43,225 bases of DNA from Bacteroides sp. CAG:1060_57_27 (GTDB lineage Bacteria; Bacteroidota; Bacteroidia; Bacteroidales; UBA932), in the NCBI GenBank assembly GCA_001915575.1, contig MNQT01000018.1, forward strand, positions 1-43,225. Direction: 5' to 3'. The position numbers and the translations under genes are program-made. Shown piece by piece: positions 7,507-17,100 of the stretch. Each line of letters starts with the position of its first letter. Positions within the stretch are counted from its first letter, which is position 1. The notes below the pieces were generated by a model, which saw only the letters and a list, made by a program, of their open reading frames with translations, was not told where the DNA came from and searched no databases.

Positions 7507-7514
7507 CCCCCCCC
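7507..7514. repeat. Second eight-C homopolymer
   Basis: A run of eight C in the divergent intergenic region between the propeller lipoprotein (minus) and malQ (plus), 32 bases upstream of the malQ -7 box. It is near enough to alter promoter spacing or upstream contacts if its length varies. Confidence 0.6.
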
Positions 7515-7519
7515 GGAAA

Positions 7520-7553
7520 ATTGACGATAAATTGCAGAACATCGCTATATTTG
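7520..7553 (+). promoter_or_regulatory. Promoter of malQ
   Basis: TATATTTG at 7546-7553 fits the -7 consensus; ATTG at 7520-7523 is a near-consensus -33 box at 22-base spacing. Predicted leader about 35 bases. Confidence 0.6.
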
Positions 7554-7563
7554 CAGCCCGGCA

Positions 7564-7579
7564 GCGGGCGAAGGCCCGC
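7564..7579 (+). promoter_or_regulatory. Hairpin in malQ 5' leader
   Basis: GCGGGC-GAAG-GCCCGC gives a perfect 6-bp GC stem with a 4-base loop between the promoter and the malQ ATG at 7594. It may stabilise the mRNA or limit initiation; not a recognised riboswitch. Confidence 0.4.
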
Positions 7580-7593
7580 ACGGAAGCGATTAT

Positions 7594-9468
7594 ATGCAGA
7601 TACTTTTCAGGATCCAATACATGACGGACTGGGGCGAGAGCCTCAGCCTGCGCCTCGGAGGCAGGGAATATCCCATGCAGTGGGGCGACGGAGGAGAGTG
7701 GAGCGTCTCGGTGAAGGGATGCACCGCCGCGATGCTCAAGGACTACGGGTATGTAGTGATGCGCGACGGACTCATTTGGCGCATGGAGTGGGAGAATCAC
7801 TGTTCCGCTCCCGCAGCGGTAATCGAGGACAGGTGGATAGACTGCCCTGTCGAAGGCTGCCCTTTCCCGCGCAGGCACAGCGCCGGGATGTTCGACAGGC
7901 CGGACTTCCGCGGAGCGGGCACGGCCGTCCCGGTGTTCTCGCTGCGCAGCGCCGATGACTTCGGCATAGGAGAGTTCCATGACCTGAGGCTCCTGATAGA
8001 CTGGGCTGCGGCCACAGGGCAGAGCGTAGTACAGCTGCTGCCCGTCAACGACACCACCCGCCGCGGAGGCTGGGAGGACTCCTACCCCTACAGTCCCGTG
8101 TCGTCGTTCGCGCTGCATCCACTCTACATCCACCTGCAGGACCTCGGGATAAAGGAGGACGAAGAGTTCCTGCGCGAGCGGAAGGAACTCGACTCCCTCA
8201 GGGAAATAGACTATCCGGCCGTGTTCAAGGCCAAGATGAAATACATACGCCGCGCCTTCGTGGAGCATGGAGAGAAGGACCTGCGCTCGGCGGCCCTGAA
8301 AAGGTTCGCAAGGCAGAACGCCTTCTGGCTCGACGAATATGCGGAGTTCTGTGCCCGGCGGGACTCGCTCGAGAAGGAATACTATGTCTGGATGCAGTGG
8401 CAGCTCGACAGGCAGTTCTCCGAGCAGGCCGCATATGCGAGGAGCCGCGGCATCGCGCTCAAGGGAGACCTCCCTATCGGAGTGAGCGCCGACAGCGCCG
8501 AGGCATACTGGCACCCCGAGCTGTTCAACCTCGACTCCACGGCCGGCGCCCCGCCCGACTATTTCAGCCGCGACGGACAGAACTGGGGCTTCCCCACCTA
8601 CAACTGGGAGAAAATGGCGGAAGACGGCTATGCCTGGTGGAAGCGCAGGCTGCACAAGATGTCGGAGTACTTCGACGCGTTCCGCATCGACCACATACTC
8701 GGCTTCTTCAGGATATGGGAGATTCCCGCAGACAAGCGGAGCGGGCTCTACGGGCACTTCAACCCGGCCCTGCCATACAGCAGGGAGGAGATAGAGGCGC
8801 TCGGACTGCCGCTCGAAGGGCTTTTCCACGAAGATCCCCGCCACCCGGGCATGTACCAGCCCCTGATAAGCCCCGACTCGGGCAGGCTGCCGCAATGGCA
8901 GCAGGAGAGGTTCGGCGCTCTCTACAACGACTTCTTCTACCACCGCCACGAGGACTTCTGGCGCCGCAACGCCGAGAAGAAGCTCCCGGAACTGCTTTCC
9001 GCGAGCGGGATGCTCGCATGCGGGGAGGACCTCGGGATGATGCCCGCCTGCGTGGAGGGCGTAATGGACCACGAGAAGATACTCTCGCTCAAGATGCGCG
9101 GAATGCAGCACGAGGGCAGCTGGAAGAGGCTGAGCGTATGCGCCACATCGAGCCACGACATGGACACGCTGCGCATGCAGTGCAGCTCCGACCCCGAGCC
9201 GTGGGAGGTCAGGAACATGCTCTGGGAGTTCCTCGCCTCTCCCTCGATGCTCGCGATATTCCCCATCCAGGACTGGGTTGCGCTCGACAAGGATTTCCGC
9301 CGTCCCGAACGCACGGAAGAGAGGATAAACCAGCCCGCCAACCCGAACAACAAGTGGCGTTTCCGTATCCACTTCGGCCTCGAAGATCTCAAGGACCGCG
9401 CAGGGCTGAATTCGGACCTCTGCGGACTGCTCAAGGACAGCGGGCGGTTCAGGGCCGCAGGCGAATAG
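7594..9468 (+). CDS. malQ: 4-alpha-glucanotransferase, DPE2-like
   Basis: 624 residues, GH77 family, cytoplasmic disproportionation of maltooligosaccharides. The catalytic residues are present: nucleophile Asp 366 in AFRIDHILG, acid/base Glu 478 in CGEDLGM, and Asp 522 in SSHDMDTL. The early catalytic-domain segment GTAVPVFSLRSADDFGIGEF begins near residue 108. Bacteroidales and plant DPE2-type enzymes usually carry two N-terminal CBM20 starch-binding domains and approach 900 residues; here only ~70-100 residues precede the catalytic domain, resembling one shortened CBM20 (FRIQYMTDWGESLSLRLGG). The start at 7594 is the first ATG after the leader hairpin. Alone in its transcription unit; convergent with floA, 20 bases apart. 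Confidence 0.92.
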   Translation: MQILFRIQYMTDWGESLSLRLGGREYPMQWGDGGEWSVSVKGCTAAMLKDYGYVVMRDGLIWRMEWENHCSAPAAVIEDRWIDCPVEGCPFPRRHSAGMFDRPDFRGAGTAVPVFSLRSADDFGIGEFHDLRLLIDWAAATGQSVVQLLPVNDTTRRGGWEDSYPYSPVSSFALHPLYIHLQDLGIKEDEEFLRERKELDSLREIDYPAVFKAKMKYIRRAFVEHGEKDLRSAALKRFARQNAFWLDEYAEFCARRDSLEKEYYVWMQWQLDRQFSEQAAYARSRGIALKGDLPIGVSADSAEAYWHPELFNLDSTAGAPPDYFSRDGQNWGFPTYNWEKMAEDGYAWWKRRLHKMSEYFDAFRIDHILGFFRIWEIPADKRSGLYGHFNPALPYSREEIEALGLPLEGLFHEDPRHPGMYQPLISPDSGRLPQWQQERFGALYNDFFYHRHEDFWRRNAEKKLPELLSASGMLACGEDLGMMPACVEGVMDHEKILSLKMRGMQHEGSWKRLSVCATSSHDMDTLRMQCSSDPEPWEVRNMLWEFLASPSMLAIFPIQDWVALDKDFRRPERTEERINQPANPNNKWRFRIHFGLEDLKDRAGLNSDLCGLLKDSGRFRAAGE

Positions 9469-9476
9469 CTGCGGCC
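9453..9476. terminator. Hairpin across the malQ stop codon
   Basis: GGCCGCAG and CTGCGGCC form an 8-bp perfect stem with an 8-base loop that contains the malQ stop. It lies between the convergent malQ and floA ends. There is no T-run, so it may only weakly terminate or protect the 3' ends. Confidence 0.35.
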
Positions 9477-9488
9477 TGGGCTTCCCGG

Positions 9489-10433
9489 CTACTTGGCGAT
9501 CTTCTCGCGCATGTCGGTATCGGCCTGGATGTTCTTCATCCGGTAGTAGTCCATTATTCCGAGGTTGCCGCTTCGGAACGCCTCGGCCATAGCGAGAGGC
9601 ACCTCTGCCTCCGCCTCGATCACTCTCGCACGGGCTTCCTGGGCCTTGGCCTTCATCTCCTGCTCGAGAGCCACCGCCATCGCCCTGCGCTCCTCGGCGC
9701 GGGCCTGGGCTATGTTCTTGTCAGCATCGGCCTGGTCCATCTGGAGCACGGCACCTATGTTCTTACCGACGTCGATGTCCGCGATATCTATCGAGAGTAT
9801 CTCATAAGCAGTACCGGCGTCGAGTCCCTTGCGCAGCACGAGTTTCGAAATAGTGTCGGGGTTCTCGAGCACAGACTTGTGAGACTCGGACGAGCCTATG
9901 CAGCTGACTATGCCCTCGCCTACCCTCGCGAGTATGGTCTCCTCTCCGGCACCGCCGACGAGCTGCTTGATGTTGGCGCGCACGGTCACCCTGGCCTTGG
10001 CTATCAGCTGTATTCCGTCCTTCGCCACTGCCGTTACGGGAGGGGTGTTGATGACCTTGGGGTTGACCGACATCTGCACCGCCTCGAGCACGTCGCGGCC
10101 GGCGAGGTCTATAGCCGATGCCATCTTGAAGTCGAGGGGGATGTTGGCCTTGTTGGCCGAGATAAGGGCCATCACGACCTTGGGCACGTTGCCCTTGGCG
10201 AGGTAGTGGGCCTCGAGTTCGTTGGCCTTGAGCGAAAGTCCGGCCTTGGTGCCGGTAATCATGGCCATGACTATGGTGTTGGGATTGACTCCCCTCCAGC
10301 GCATCAGCACGAGCTGGACGAGCGACACGTACACTCCGGAGAGCACGGACTGGAACCACAACGCCACCGGGAAGAACCACAGCAGGATGATAAGGGCGAC
10401 CACTATGATCGCCGCAAGCAGAATGGGATTCAT
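9489..10433 (-). CDS. floA: Flotillin-like protein FloA
   Basis: 314 residues, the usual length of the FloA/YqfA (UPF0365) family. An N-terminal membrane-embedded hydrophobic segment (residues ~4-45) is followed by the SPFH-like domain ([48 protein letters not shown]) and an Ala/Glu-rich coiled coil ([45 protein letters not shown], summarised by its EA repeats) typical of flotillins. It scaffolds functional membrane microdomains. Its start overlaps the stop of the upstream NfeD gene by one base (TAATG), the standard NfeD-FloA pairing, indicating translational coupling. Confidence 0.95.
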   Translation of the reverse strand: MNPILLAAIIVVALIILLWFFPVALWFQSVLSGVYVSLVQLVLMRWRGVNPNTIVMAMITGTKAGLSLKANELEAHYLAKGNVPKVVMALISANKANIPLDFKMASAIDLAGRDVLEAVQMSVNPKVINTPPVTAVAKDGIQLIAKARVTVRANIKQLVGGAGEETILARVGEGIVSCIGSSESHKSVLENPDTISKLVLRKGLDAGTAYEILSIDIADIDVGKNIGAVLQMDQADADKNIAQARAEERRAMAVALEQEMKAKAQEARARVIEAEAEVPLAMAEAFRSGNLGIMDYYRMKNIQADTDMREKIAK

Positions 10434-10906
10434 TATGATTGTGTATTAGTTGGTTTCACGAGCACCTGGTTGCCGGATATTTCCACCACCTCGAGAGGGG
10501 TTCCTGCGGCTATCATGCTGTTGTCGAACGACTTGACCTCGCACACGGTGGCATCGAACTTGCCGGTTCCTATGGGAGCGAGGCGGGTCTGGGCTATGCC
10601 GGTGTCGCCCTTCCTGAGCAGGTCGGACTCCTTGTTGACCTGCGAGGTGACTTCGGCGTCGAGCTCGAAGCGTTTCCATGTCTTCTTGCGGAGGATCACC
10701 GCGACCGTGGCTATCAGAGTCGCCAGCACGGCGACGGTAAGCCACCATCCCGCGGCGTAGCCTATATATTCGAAAGTGTACCAGCATGCCGCCGCGAACG
10801 CCGCGAGGCTGAGGAAACCCGCCACACCGATACCGGGCACGAGGAGTATCTCGACAAACATGAACACGAGGCCCGCGATAAGGAGCCCGACTGTAATCCA
10901 CCACAT
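10433..10906 (-). CDS. NfeD-family membrane protein
   Basis: 157 residues from the ATG at 10906; the frame is open to 10942, but the earlier start lies inside the -7 box region and adds a non-hydrophobic extension. Two or three transmembrane helices (residues ~2-70, including [21 protein letters not shown]) are followed by a soluble OB-fold domain ([36 protein letters not shown]). NfeD proteins partner with flotillins and stomatins in membrane microdomain function; the one-base overlap with floA supports this. This short form lacks the ClpP-like protease domain of long NfeD proteins. Confidence 0.88.
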   Translation of the reverse strand: MWWITVGLLIAGLVFMFVEILLVPGIGVAGFLSLAAFAAACWYTFEYIGYAAGWWLTVAVLATLIATVAVILRKKTWKRFELDAEVTSQVNKESDLLRKGDTGIAQTRLAPIGTGKFDATVCEVKSFDNSMIAAGTPLEVVEISGNQVLVKPTNTQS

Positions 10907-10929
10907 AATTCGTATTGTTTTGTTCTTTA

Positions 10930-10937
10930 CAAAAATA
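10930..10937 (-). promoter_or_regulatory. -7 box of nfeD-floA operon
   Basis: Minus-strand TATTTTTG fits TAnnTTTG, 23 bases before the nfeD ATG. Its upstream half overlaps the region used by the divergent secDF promoter. Confidence 0.55.
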
Positions 10938-10960
10938 TGCATAATTTCAGATAAAAATGC

Positions 10961-10968
10961 TACCTTTG
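10961..10968 (+). promoter_or_regulatory. -7 box of secDF
   Basis: TACCTTTG fits TAnnTTTG, giving a leader of about 30 bases before the ATG at 11004. No clear -33 TTTG is seen at the usual spacing. Confidence 0.6.
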
Positions 10969-11003
10969 CGACCTATTTAGACAAATTATTTAAAATCATA
11001 ATT

Positions 11004-14000
11004 ATGCAAAGCAAAGGTGCTATCAAGATCTTGGCGTTGTGCTTCATCCTCGCCTGTCTCTGGCAGCTTTCGTTCACCCTGGTGAGCAGCATCCATGCCG
11101 GCAGGGCCGAGAAGGCTGCAGAGAGGGTTGTCGAGAGCGTGAGGAACTCCGCCGAGTTCGCCAACATCCCGGAGGTCGACAAGGCTTACTACCTCGACTC
11201 CATCAGGAAACTGGAGTCTCGCCGCTACATCGATTCCATATCCTCCGAGAAAATCTATTTCGGTTACACTTACAAGCAGGTCCAGAACCAGGAGATAAAC
11301 CTCGGCCTCGACCTCAAGGGAGGTATGAACGTGATGCTGCAGGTGCAGCTCGAAGACCTCGTACGCGCGCTCTCGGGCAACAATACCACTCCCGAGTTCC
11401 AGAAGGCCATCGAACTTGCCAACCAGCGTAGCGTGAACTCGCAGTCCGACTTCATCACCCTCTTCGCAGAGGCATGGAACGAGGTTTCAGGCGGACAGAG
11501 GCTCGCCCATGTGTTCGGAACGTTCGAGATGCGCGACCGCATCACCTCCGAGACTTCCGACGAGCAGGTCATCGCCGTGCTCCAGGAGGAGGCCCAGAGC
11601 GCAGTCGACAACTCGTTCAACGTGCTCCGCAACCGTATCGACCGCTTCGGCGTCACCCAGCCTTCGATCCAGAAGCTCGGCAACACGGGCCGAATACTCG
11701 TCGAGCTCCCCGGCGTGAAGGAGCCAGAGCGTGTGCGCAAGCTGCTCCAGGGAACCGCATCCCTCGAATTCTGGACCACATACACCAACCAGGAGATAGC
11801 CCCTTACCTTCAGGAGGCCAACTCCATGCTCGCACAGACCGTAGCCAGCACGGAGCCTGAGACGGACGGAGCCGCAGAAGAGCCCGCAGAGGAACAGACT
11901 GCCGCCGAAAGCACCACGAGCGAACTCATAGCCGAGGAAATCAGCGCACAGGAAAGTTCTTCCGACGAGGCACAGCTCGAGGAGTACAGGAAGGCCAATC
12001 CCCTGTTCGCGGTGCTCACCCCGTCAGGCTTCCGCGACAACGCCTGCATAGGCTTCGCGGCGGCTGCCGACACCGCACTTGTGAACCAGTACCTGCACAG
12101 GCCCGAGATTGCGTCGATATTCCCTCCGGAATTCCGCGCCATGTGGTCTGTAAACCCTTCTGAATATGTACAGGGTGAGAATGTCTACGAACTCGTTGCA
12201 ATCAAGGCCGACTCCCGCGACGGATCGGCACCCCTCGACGGAGGCTCTGTGACCGATGCGAGGGTAGAGTACAACGAGACCCAGGGTGGAGAGCCCAGCG
12301 TCTCCATGACCATGAATGCAGAAGGAGCCAACACCTGGGCCCGTCTGACCAAGGACAATATCGGCCGCCAGATAGCAATCGTGCTCGACGGTACCGTATA
12401 TTCATATCCCAACGTGCTCGGAGAGATTACCGGAGGCGTTTCGTCTATTACCGGAAACTTCTCCGTGGAGGAGGCTACCGACCTTGCCAACGTGCTCAAG
12501 TCAGGTAAGCTGCCCGCTCCTGCAACGATAGTCCAGGAGCAGGTGGTAGGACCTTCGCTCGGTGCAGCGTCGATCCGCTCCGGCGTGATTTCGTTCGTGA
12601 TCGCGTTTGTCCTCGTGCTCCTCTACATGATATTCTTCTACAAGGGAGCCGGTGTAGCCGCCGACATAGCGCTGCTCTGCAACGTGGTGCTGCTGTTCGG
12701 TACGCTTGCGGCGTTCGGCGCGGTACTGACCCTGCCGGGTATCGCAGGTCTCGTGCTTACCATGGGTATGGCGGTCGACGCGAACGTGATCATCTATGAA
12801 CGTATAAAGGAGGAGCTCAAGGCGGGCAAGGGCCTTGCCAAGGCCGTACAGGACGGATATTCCAACGCATATTCGGCCATTATCGACGGTCAGGTGACCA
12901 CCCTGCTCACGGGTATCGTGCTGTTCTTCTTCGGTTCCGGCCCTATCAAGGGCTTCGCCACCACGCTGATCATCGGTATCATCACCTCCGTGCTCACCTC
13001 TATCTTCATCTCGCGCATCATCTTCGACGACAGGATCTGCAAGGGAAAGAAGATTACCTTCGACAACAAGTTCTCAAGGAACTTCCTGAAGAACACCAGG
13101 ATAAACTTCCTTTCAGGACGCAGGTGGTCCTACACCATATCGGGAATCCTGATTCTCGTATCGATCGGCTCTATCTTCATCAAGGGCTTCACCTACGGTG
13201 TGGACTTCACCGGCGGCCGTACCTATGTGGTACGCTTCGACCAGCCCGTGACGGCAGAGGAAATCCGTGAGGCTACCGGCCGCGTCTTCGATGTAGCCGC
13301 AGCCGAGCAGGGTCTCGACGGCGCATCAGTGGAAGTGAAGCAGTTCGGCGGCGAGAGCCAGATGAAGATCACCACATCCTACAAGCATGACGACGAGTCT
13401 ACGGCCGTAGATGCGGAAATCGAGCAGATGCTCCACGAGGCGCTGCGCGGATTCTTCCTCGAAGACCTCACCCTCGACGAGTTCACCTCGACGCTCGAGA
13501 ACCCCAACGGTATCATATCTTCCGACAAGGTCGGAGCATCGATAGCGAACGACATCAAGCGCAACGCGATTATCTCGGTAATACTCGCACTGCTGATAAT
13601 CTTCTCATACATAGCAGTCCGCTTCAAGGGCTGGGCATGGGGTCTCGGCGGCGTGGTATCGCTTGCTCACACGACGATAATCCTGATCGGCTTCTTCTCC
13701 CTGTTCAGCGGAATACTGCCGTTCAACCTCGATGTCGACCAGACGTTCATCGCGGCAATCCTGACCATAATCGGATACGCGATCAACGACAACGTGGTGA
13801 TTTTCGACCGAATACGAGAGAACCTGCAGCTGCATCCCAACGACGACTTCATGCAGACGGTCAACAAGTCGCTCAACGCGACCCTGACCCGTACGGTGAA
13901 CACCTCGACCTCTACCCTCCTGCCTATGATCGCCATAGCGATATTCGGAGGAGAGTCGATCAGGGGTCTGTCCGTAGCGCTCTGCATCGGTATCTGCATC

Positions 14001-14105
14001 GGAACATACGCTTCCATAATGATCGGTACACCTATCATGTACGATACCGTAAGGCGCTCCAAGAAAGACCTCCTCGCCGCGGCGAAGGGAAAGAAAAGGA
14101 ACTGA
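11004..14105 (+). CDS. secDF: Protein translocase fusion SecD-SecF
   Basis: 1033 residues, SecD fused to SecF as is usual in Bacteroidota; the complex uses the proton gradient to pull exported proteins through SecYEG. The frame is open from 10776 but the ATG at 11004 gives the expected N-terminal helix and follows the promoter. SecD motifs include GLDLKGGMNVML (from residue ~101) and MAVDANVIIYERI; the SecF half begins near residue 698 and carries GVDFTGGRTYVV, SLAHTTIILIGFFSLF and INDNVVIFDRIREN. An acidic Glu/Ala/Ser-rich, low-complexity insertion lies in the SecD periplasmic domain (residues ~279-332). Single-gene unit ending in a strong terminator. Confidence 0.97.
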   Translation: MQSKGAIKILALCFILACLWQLSFTLVSSIHAGRAEKAAERVVESVRNSAEFANIPEVDKAYYLDSIRKLESRRYIDSISSEKIYFGYTYKQVQNQEINLGLDLKGGMNVMLQVQLEDLVRALSGNNTTPEFQKAIELANQRSVNSQSDFITLFAEAWNEVSGGQRLAHVFGTFEMRDRITSETSDEQVIAVLQEEAQSAVDNSFNVLRNRIDRFGVTQPSIQKLGNTGRILVELPGVKEPERVRKLLQGTASLEFWTTYTNQEIAPYLQEANSMLAQTVASTEPETDGAAEEPAEEQTAAESTTSELIAEEISAQESSSDEAQLEEYRKANPLFAVLTPSGFRDNACIGFAAAADTALVNQYLHRPEIASIFPPEFRAMWSVNPSEYVQGENVYELVAIKADSRDGSAPLDGGSVTDARVEYNETQGGEPSVSMTMNAEGANTWARLTKDNIGRQIAIVLDGTVYSYPNVLGEITGGVSSITGNFSVEEATDLANVLKSGKLPAPATIVQEQVVGPSLGAASIRSGVISFVIAFVLVLLYMIFFYKGAGVAADIALLCNVVLLFGTLAAFGAVLTLPGIAGLVLTMGMAVDANVIIYERIKEELKAGKGLAKAVQDGYSNAYSAIIDGQVTTLLTGIVLFFFGSGPIKGFATTLIIGIITSVLTSIFISRIIFDDRICKGKKITFDNKFSRNFLKNTRINFLSGRRWSYTISGILILVSIGSIFIKGFTYGVDFTGGRTYVVRFDQPVTAEEIREATGRVFDVAAAEQGLDGASVEVKQFGGESQMKITTSYKHDDESTAVDAEIEQMLHEALRGFFLEDLTLDEFTSTLENPNGIISSDKVGASIANDIKRNAIISVILALLIIFSYIAVRFKGWAWGLGGVVSLAHTTIILIGFFSLFSGILPFNLDVDQTFIAAILTIIGYAINDNVVIFDRIRENLQLHPNDDFMQTVNKSLNATLTRTVNTSTSTLLPMIAIAIFGGESIRGLSVALCIGICIGTYASIMIGTPIMYDTVRRSKKDLLAAAKGKKRN

Positions 14106-14125
14106 TATTTCCTGACAACATAAGA

Positions 14126-14154
14126 AAGTCCGGCCTCGGAGCCGGGCTTTTTTT
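14126..14154 (+). terminator. Rho-independent terminator of secDF
   Basis: AGTCCGGC-CTCGGA-GCCGGGCT (8-bp stem with one G-T pair) followed by a run of seven T. The next promoter box starts two bases later. Confidence 0.85.
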
Positions 14155-14155
14155 G

Positions 14156-14163
14156 TATCTTTG
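14156..14163 (+). promoter_or_regulatory. -7 box of dnaE abutting the terminator
   Basis: TATCTTTG fits TAnnTTTG. Seven bases separate it from the dnaE ATG at 14171, so the mRNA should have almost no 5' leader; the -33 region falls inside the secDF terminator hairpin. Confidence 0.6.
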
Positions 14164-14170
14164 TCCCGCT

Positions 14171-17100
14171 ATGTCTTTCGTCCACCTTCATGTCCATACC
14201 CAGTACTCTATCCTCGACGGATTGAGCGACATCAAGAAGCTTTTCCAGCGTGCATCGGAACTCGGAATGCCGGGCCTCGCAATCACCGACCACGGCAACA
14301 TGTACGGCGTGAAGGACTTTTTCGACATCTCGAAGAAGTTCCCGGACATCAAGCCCATAATAGGCTGCGAAATCTATGTGACGAGGCACTACGACCACCG
14401 CCTGCAGGACAACGACCACAAGAAATACTACCACCTGATACTGCTCGCCAAGAACTATGACGGCTACAGGAACCTGATGAAGATAGTGTCGATAGGCAAT
14501 ATCGAGGGTATGTACTACCGTCCGAGGGTAAGCCACGAGGTGCTGGAGAAATATCACGAGAACCTCATCTGCTGCTCTGCCTGCATGGCCGGCGAGATTC
14601 CCAAGCTCATACTCGCGGGCGATTCGAAGGGCGTGGACGAGGCCATAGAATGGCACAAGAGGGTATTCGGAGAGGACTACTACCTCGAGGTGATGCTGCA
14701 CAGGACGGAGGTTCCCGGGCTCTCTACCGAGGTGTACGACAACCAGAAGGAATACTGCGCCGAGATATTCCGTCTCGCTCAGAAGCACGGCGTGAAGGTA
14801 GTGGCGACCAACGACGTGCATTTCGTGCGCAAGGAGGACGGCCCGGTACACGACAGGCTGATCTGCCTCACCACCAATTCCGACGTCGACGATCCCAGGA
14901 GGCTGCGCTACACGCAGCAGGAATACCTCAAGAGCGAGGAGGAGATGGCCGCCCTGTTCCCGGATCATCCTGAGGTGATCTCTAATACGCTGGAGGTGCT
15001 CGGCAAGGTGGAAAGCTACGACATAGACCGCGGGCATGTGCTGCCCAAGTTCGAGATCGAGCAGTCCTTCATGGACGACATAGAGGCCCAGCAGGCGAAA
15101 TATGCCGACATCATCGAGAACGGCAGATACGATGTGACCAAGGACAGGGACGGCAACGAGCAGAAGCACTACCGTGGCGACGAGTTCTGCCATTCGGTAG
15201 CCTATCTGTGCCACCTGACATATCTCGGAGCGCATCGCAGATACGGGCAGACCCTTACCGCCGAGCAGCAGGAGCGGATCCACTTCGAGCTGATGACCAT
15301 ATCGTACATGGGCTTTCCCGACTACTTCCTCATAGTTCAGGACTTCATCAACTGGGGAAGGCGCAACGGAGTGTCCGTGGGTCCCGGAAGAGGCTCTGCC
15401 GCAGGCTCGTGCGTCGCCTACTGCCTCGGCATCACCAACCTCGACCCTCTCAAATACGACCTCCTGTTCGAGCGTTTCCTCAACCCCGAGCGAATATCCA
15501 TGCCCGATATCGATGTCGACTTCGACGACGAGGGCCGCTACCGTGTCATACAGTATGTCCAGGAGCACTACGGCGCCGACCACATCTCGCACGTCGTGAC
15601 CTTCGGCACAATGGCCGCGAAGCTCGCGATAAAGGATGTGGCGCGAATCTCCAAGCTCAGCATCGCCGAGGCCAACCGCCTGACGAAGATGATTCCCGAC
15701 AAGCCGATAACCGTAGTCGAGAAAGGCGAAGAAAAAGAGTACAAGCCCACCCTTGCAAACTGCGTGAAATATGTAAAGGAACTCCAGAACGAGTTCGAGA
15801 ACGGAGAGCCTCTGGTGAGGGAAGTCCTGGGCTACGCACTCCAGCTCGAAGGCTGCATACGCCAGACAGGCATACACGCCTGCGCGATGATTATCGGCCG
15901 TGGCAACCTCACGGACTACATTCCCATATCGTTCGGAGTCGACAAGGCCACGGGCCAGAAAGTCTGGGTGAGCCAGTACGAGGGAAGCAAGATAGAGGCC
16001 GTGGGAATGCTCAAGATGGATTTCCTCGGACTCAAGACCCTCTCGATAATAGACCGCTGCCTCGCGCTGGTCAAGAAGCGTTTCGGCACCGACATAGACA
16101 TAGAAGCCATTCCGATAGACGACAGCAAGGTGTTCGAGCTGTACTCCAGGGGCGACACCAAGAGCATATTCCAATTCGAATCTCCCGGAATGAAGGAGTG
16201 GCTGATAAAGCTGCACCCCGAACGCTTCGAAGACCTGATAGCGATGAACGCGCTCTACCGTCCGGGGCCTATGGAATACATACCCGACTTCGTCGCTGGA
16301 AAGAACGATCCGAGCAAGATAAAATACGACCTCCCCGACATGGAGGAATACCTGAAGGAGACCTACGGCGTCACCGTATACCAGGAGCAGGTGATGCTGC
16401 TCTCGCAGAAGCTCGCAGGCTTCTCCAAGGGCAAGGCCGACAAGCTGCGCAAGGCCATGGGCAAGAAGCAGAAAGAGGTGCTCGATTCACTCAAGGAGTC
16501 GTTCATGAGCGGAGCCCTGGCCAAAGGCTATCCCAAAGACACCCTGGAGAAGATATGGAAAGACTGGGAGGCCTTCGCGAAATACGCGTTCAACAAGTCG
16601 CACGCCACCTGCTACGCCTGGGTAAGCTACCAGACGGCATGGCTCAAGGCGCACTACCCGGCGGAATTCCAGGCGTCCAACCTTACGCAGAACGCCGACA
16701 ACATGGAGGAGATGAAGTCCATAATGGCCGACTGCCGCAAGGGAGGCATCAGGGTGCTGCTGCCCGATGTCAACGAGTCCGAGGCACAGTTCTCGGTCAA
16801 CAAGGACGGCGACATACGCTACGGTCTCGGCGGACTCAAGGGCTTCGGGGACAACATCGTGGCCGCCATAATCAGGGAAAGGAACGAGAGCGGCCGTTTC
16901 GCCGACCTGTACGACTTTCTCGAGAGGATGAGCGGAGTACTTTCCAGGCGTGCGCTGGAGACCCTCGTATATTCCGGCGTGCTTGATTCATTCGGCATAG
17001 GCAGGAAGCAGTATTTCGCTCCCGGAGCGAGCGGAGAGCTGTTCATCGACGAACTCGTAAGATACATGGGCCTGTACCGCAAGGACACCCTCGACAGCGC

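Noticed and set aside
7561..7593. Riboswitch in malQ leader
   Set aside because: Too short; only one 6-bp hairpin.
7504..9372. 622-residue minus-strand frame opposite malQ
   Set aside because: Shadow of malQ; no recognisable motif, while the plus strand has all GH77 catalytic residues.
8397..10760. 787-residue plus-strand frame over malQ, floA and nfeD
   Set aside because: Arg/Ala/Gly-rich shadow running through two real genes on the other strand and one in another frame.
13667..16216. 849-residue minus-strand frame opposite secDF and dnaE
   Set aside because: Antisense shadow across two conserved genes, no domain seen.
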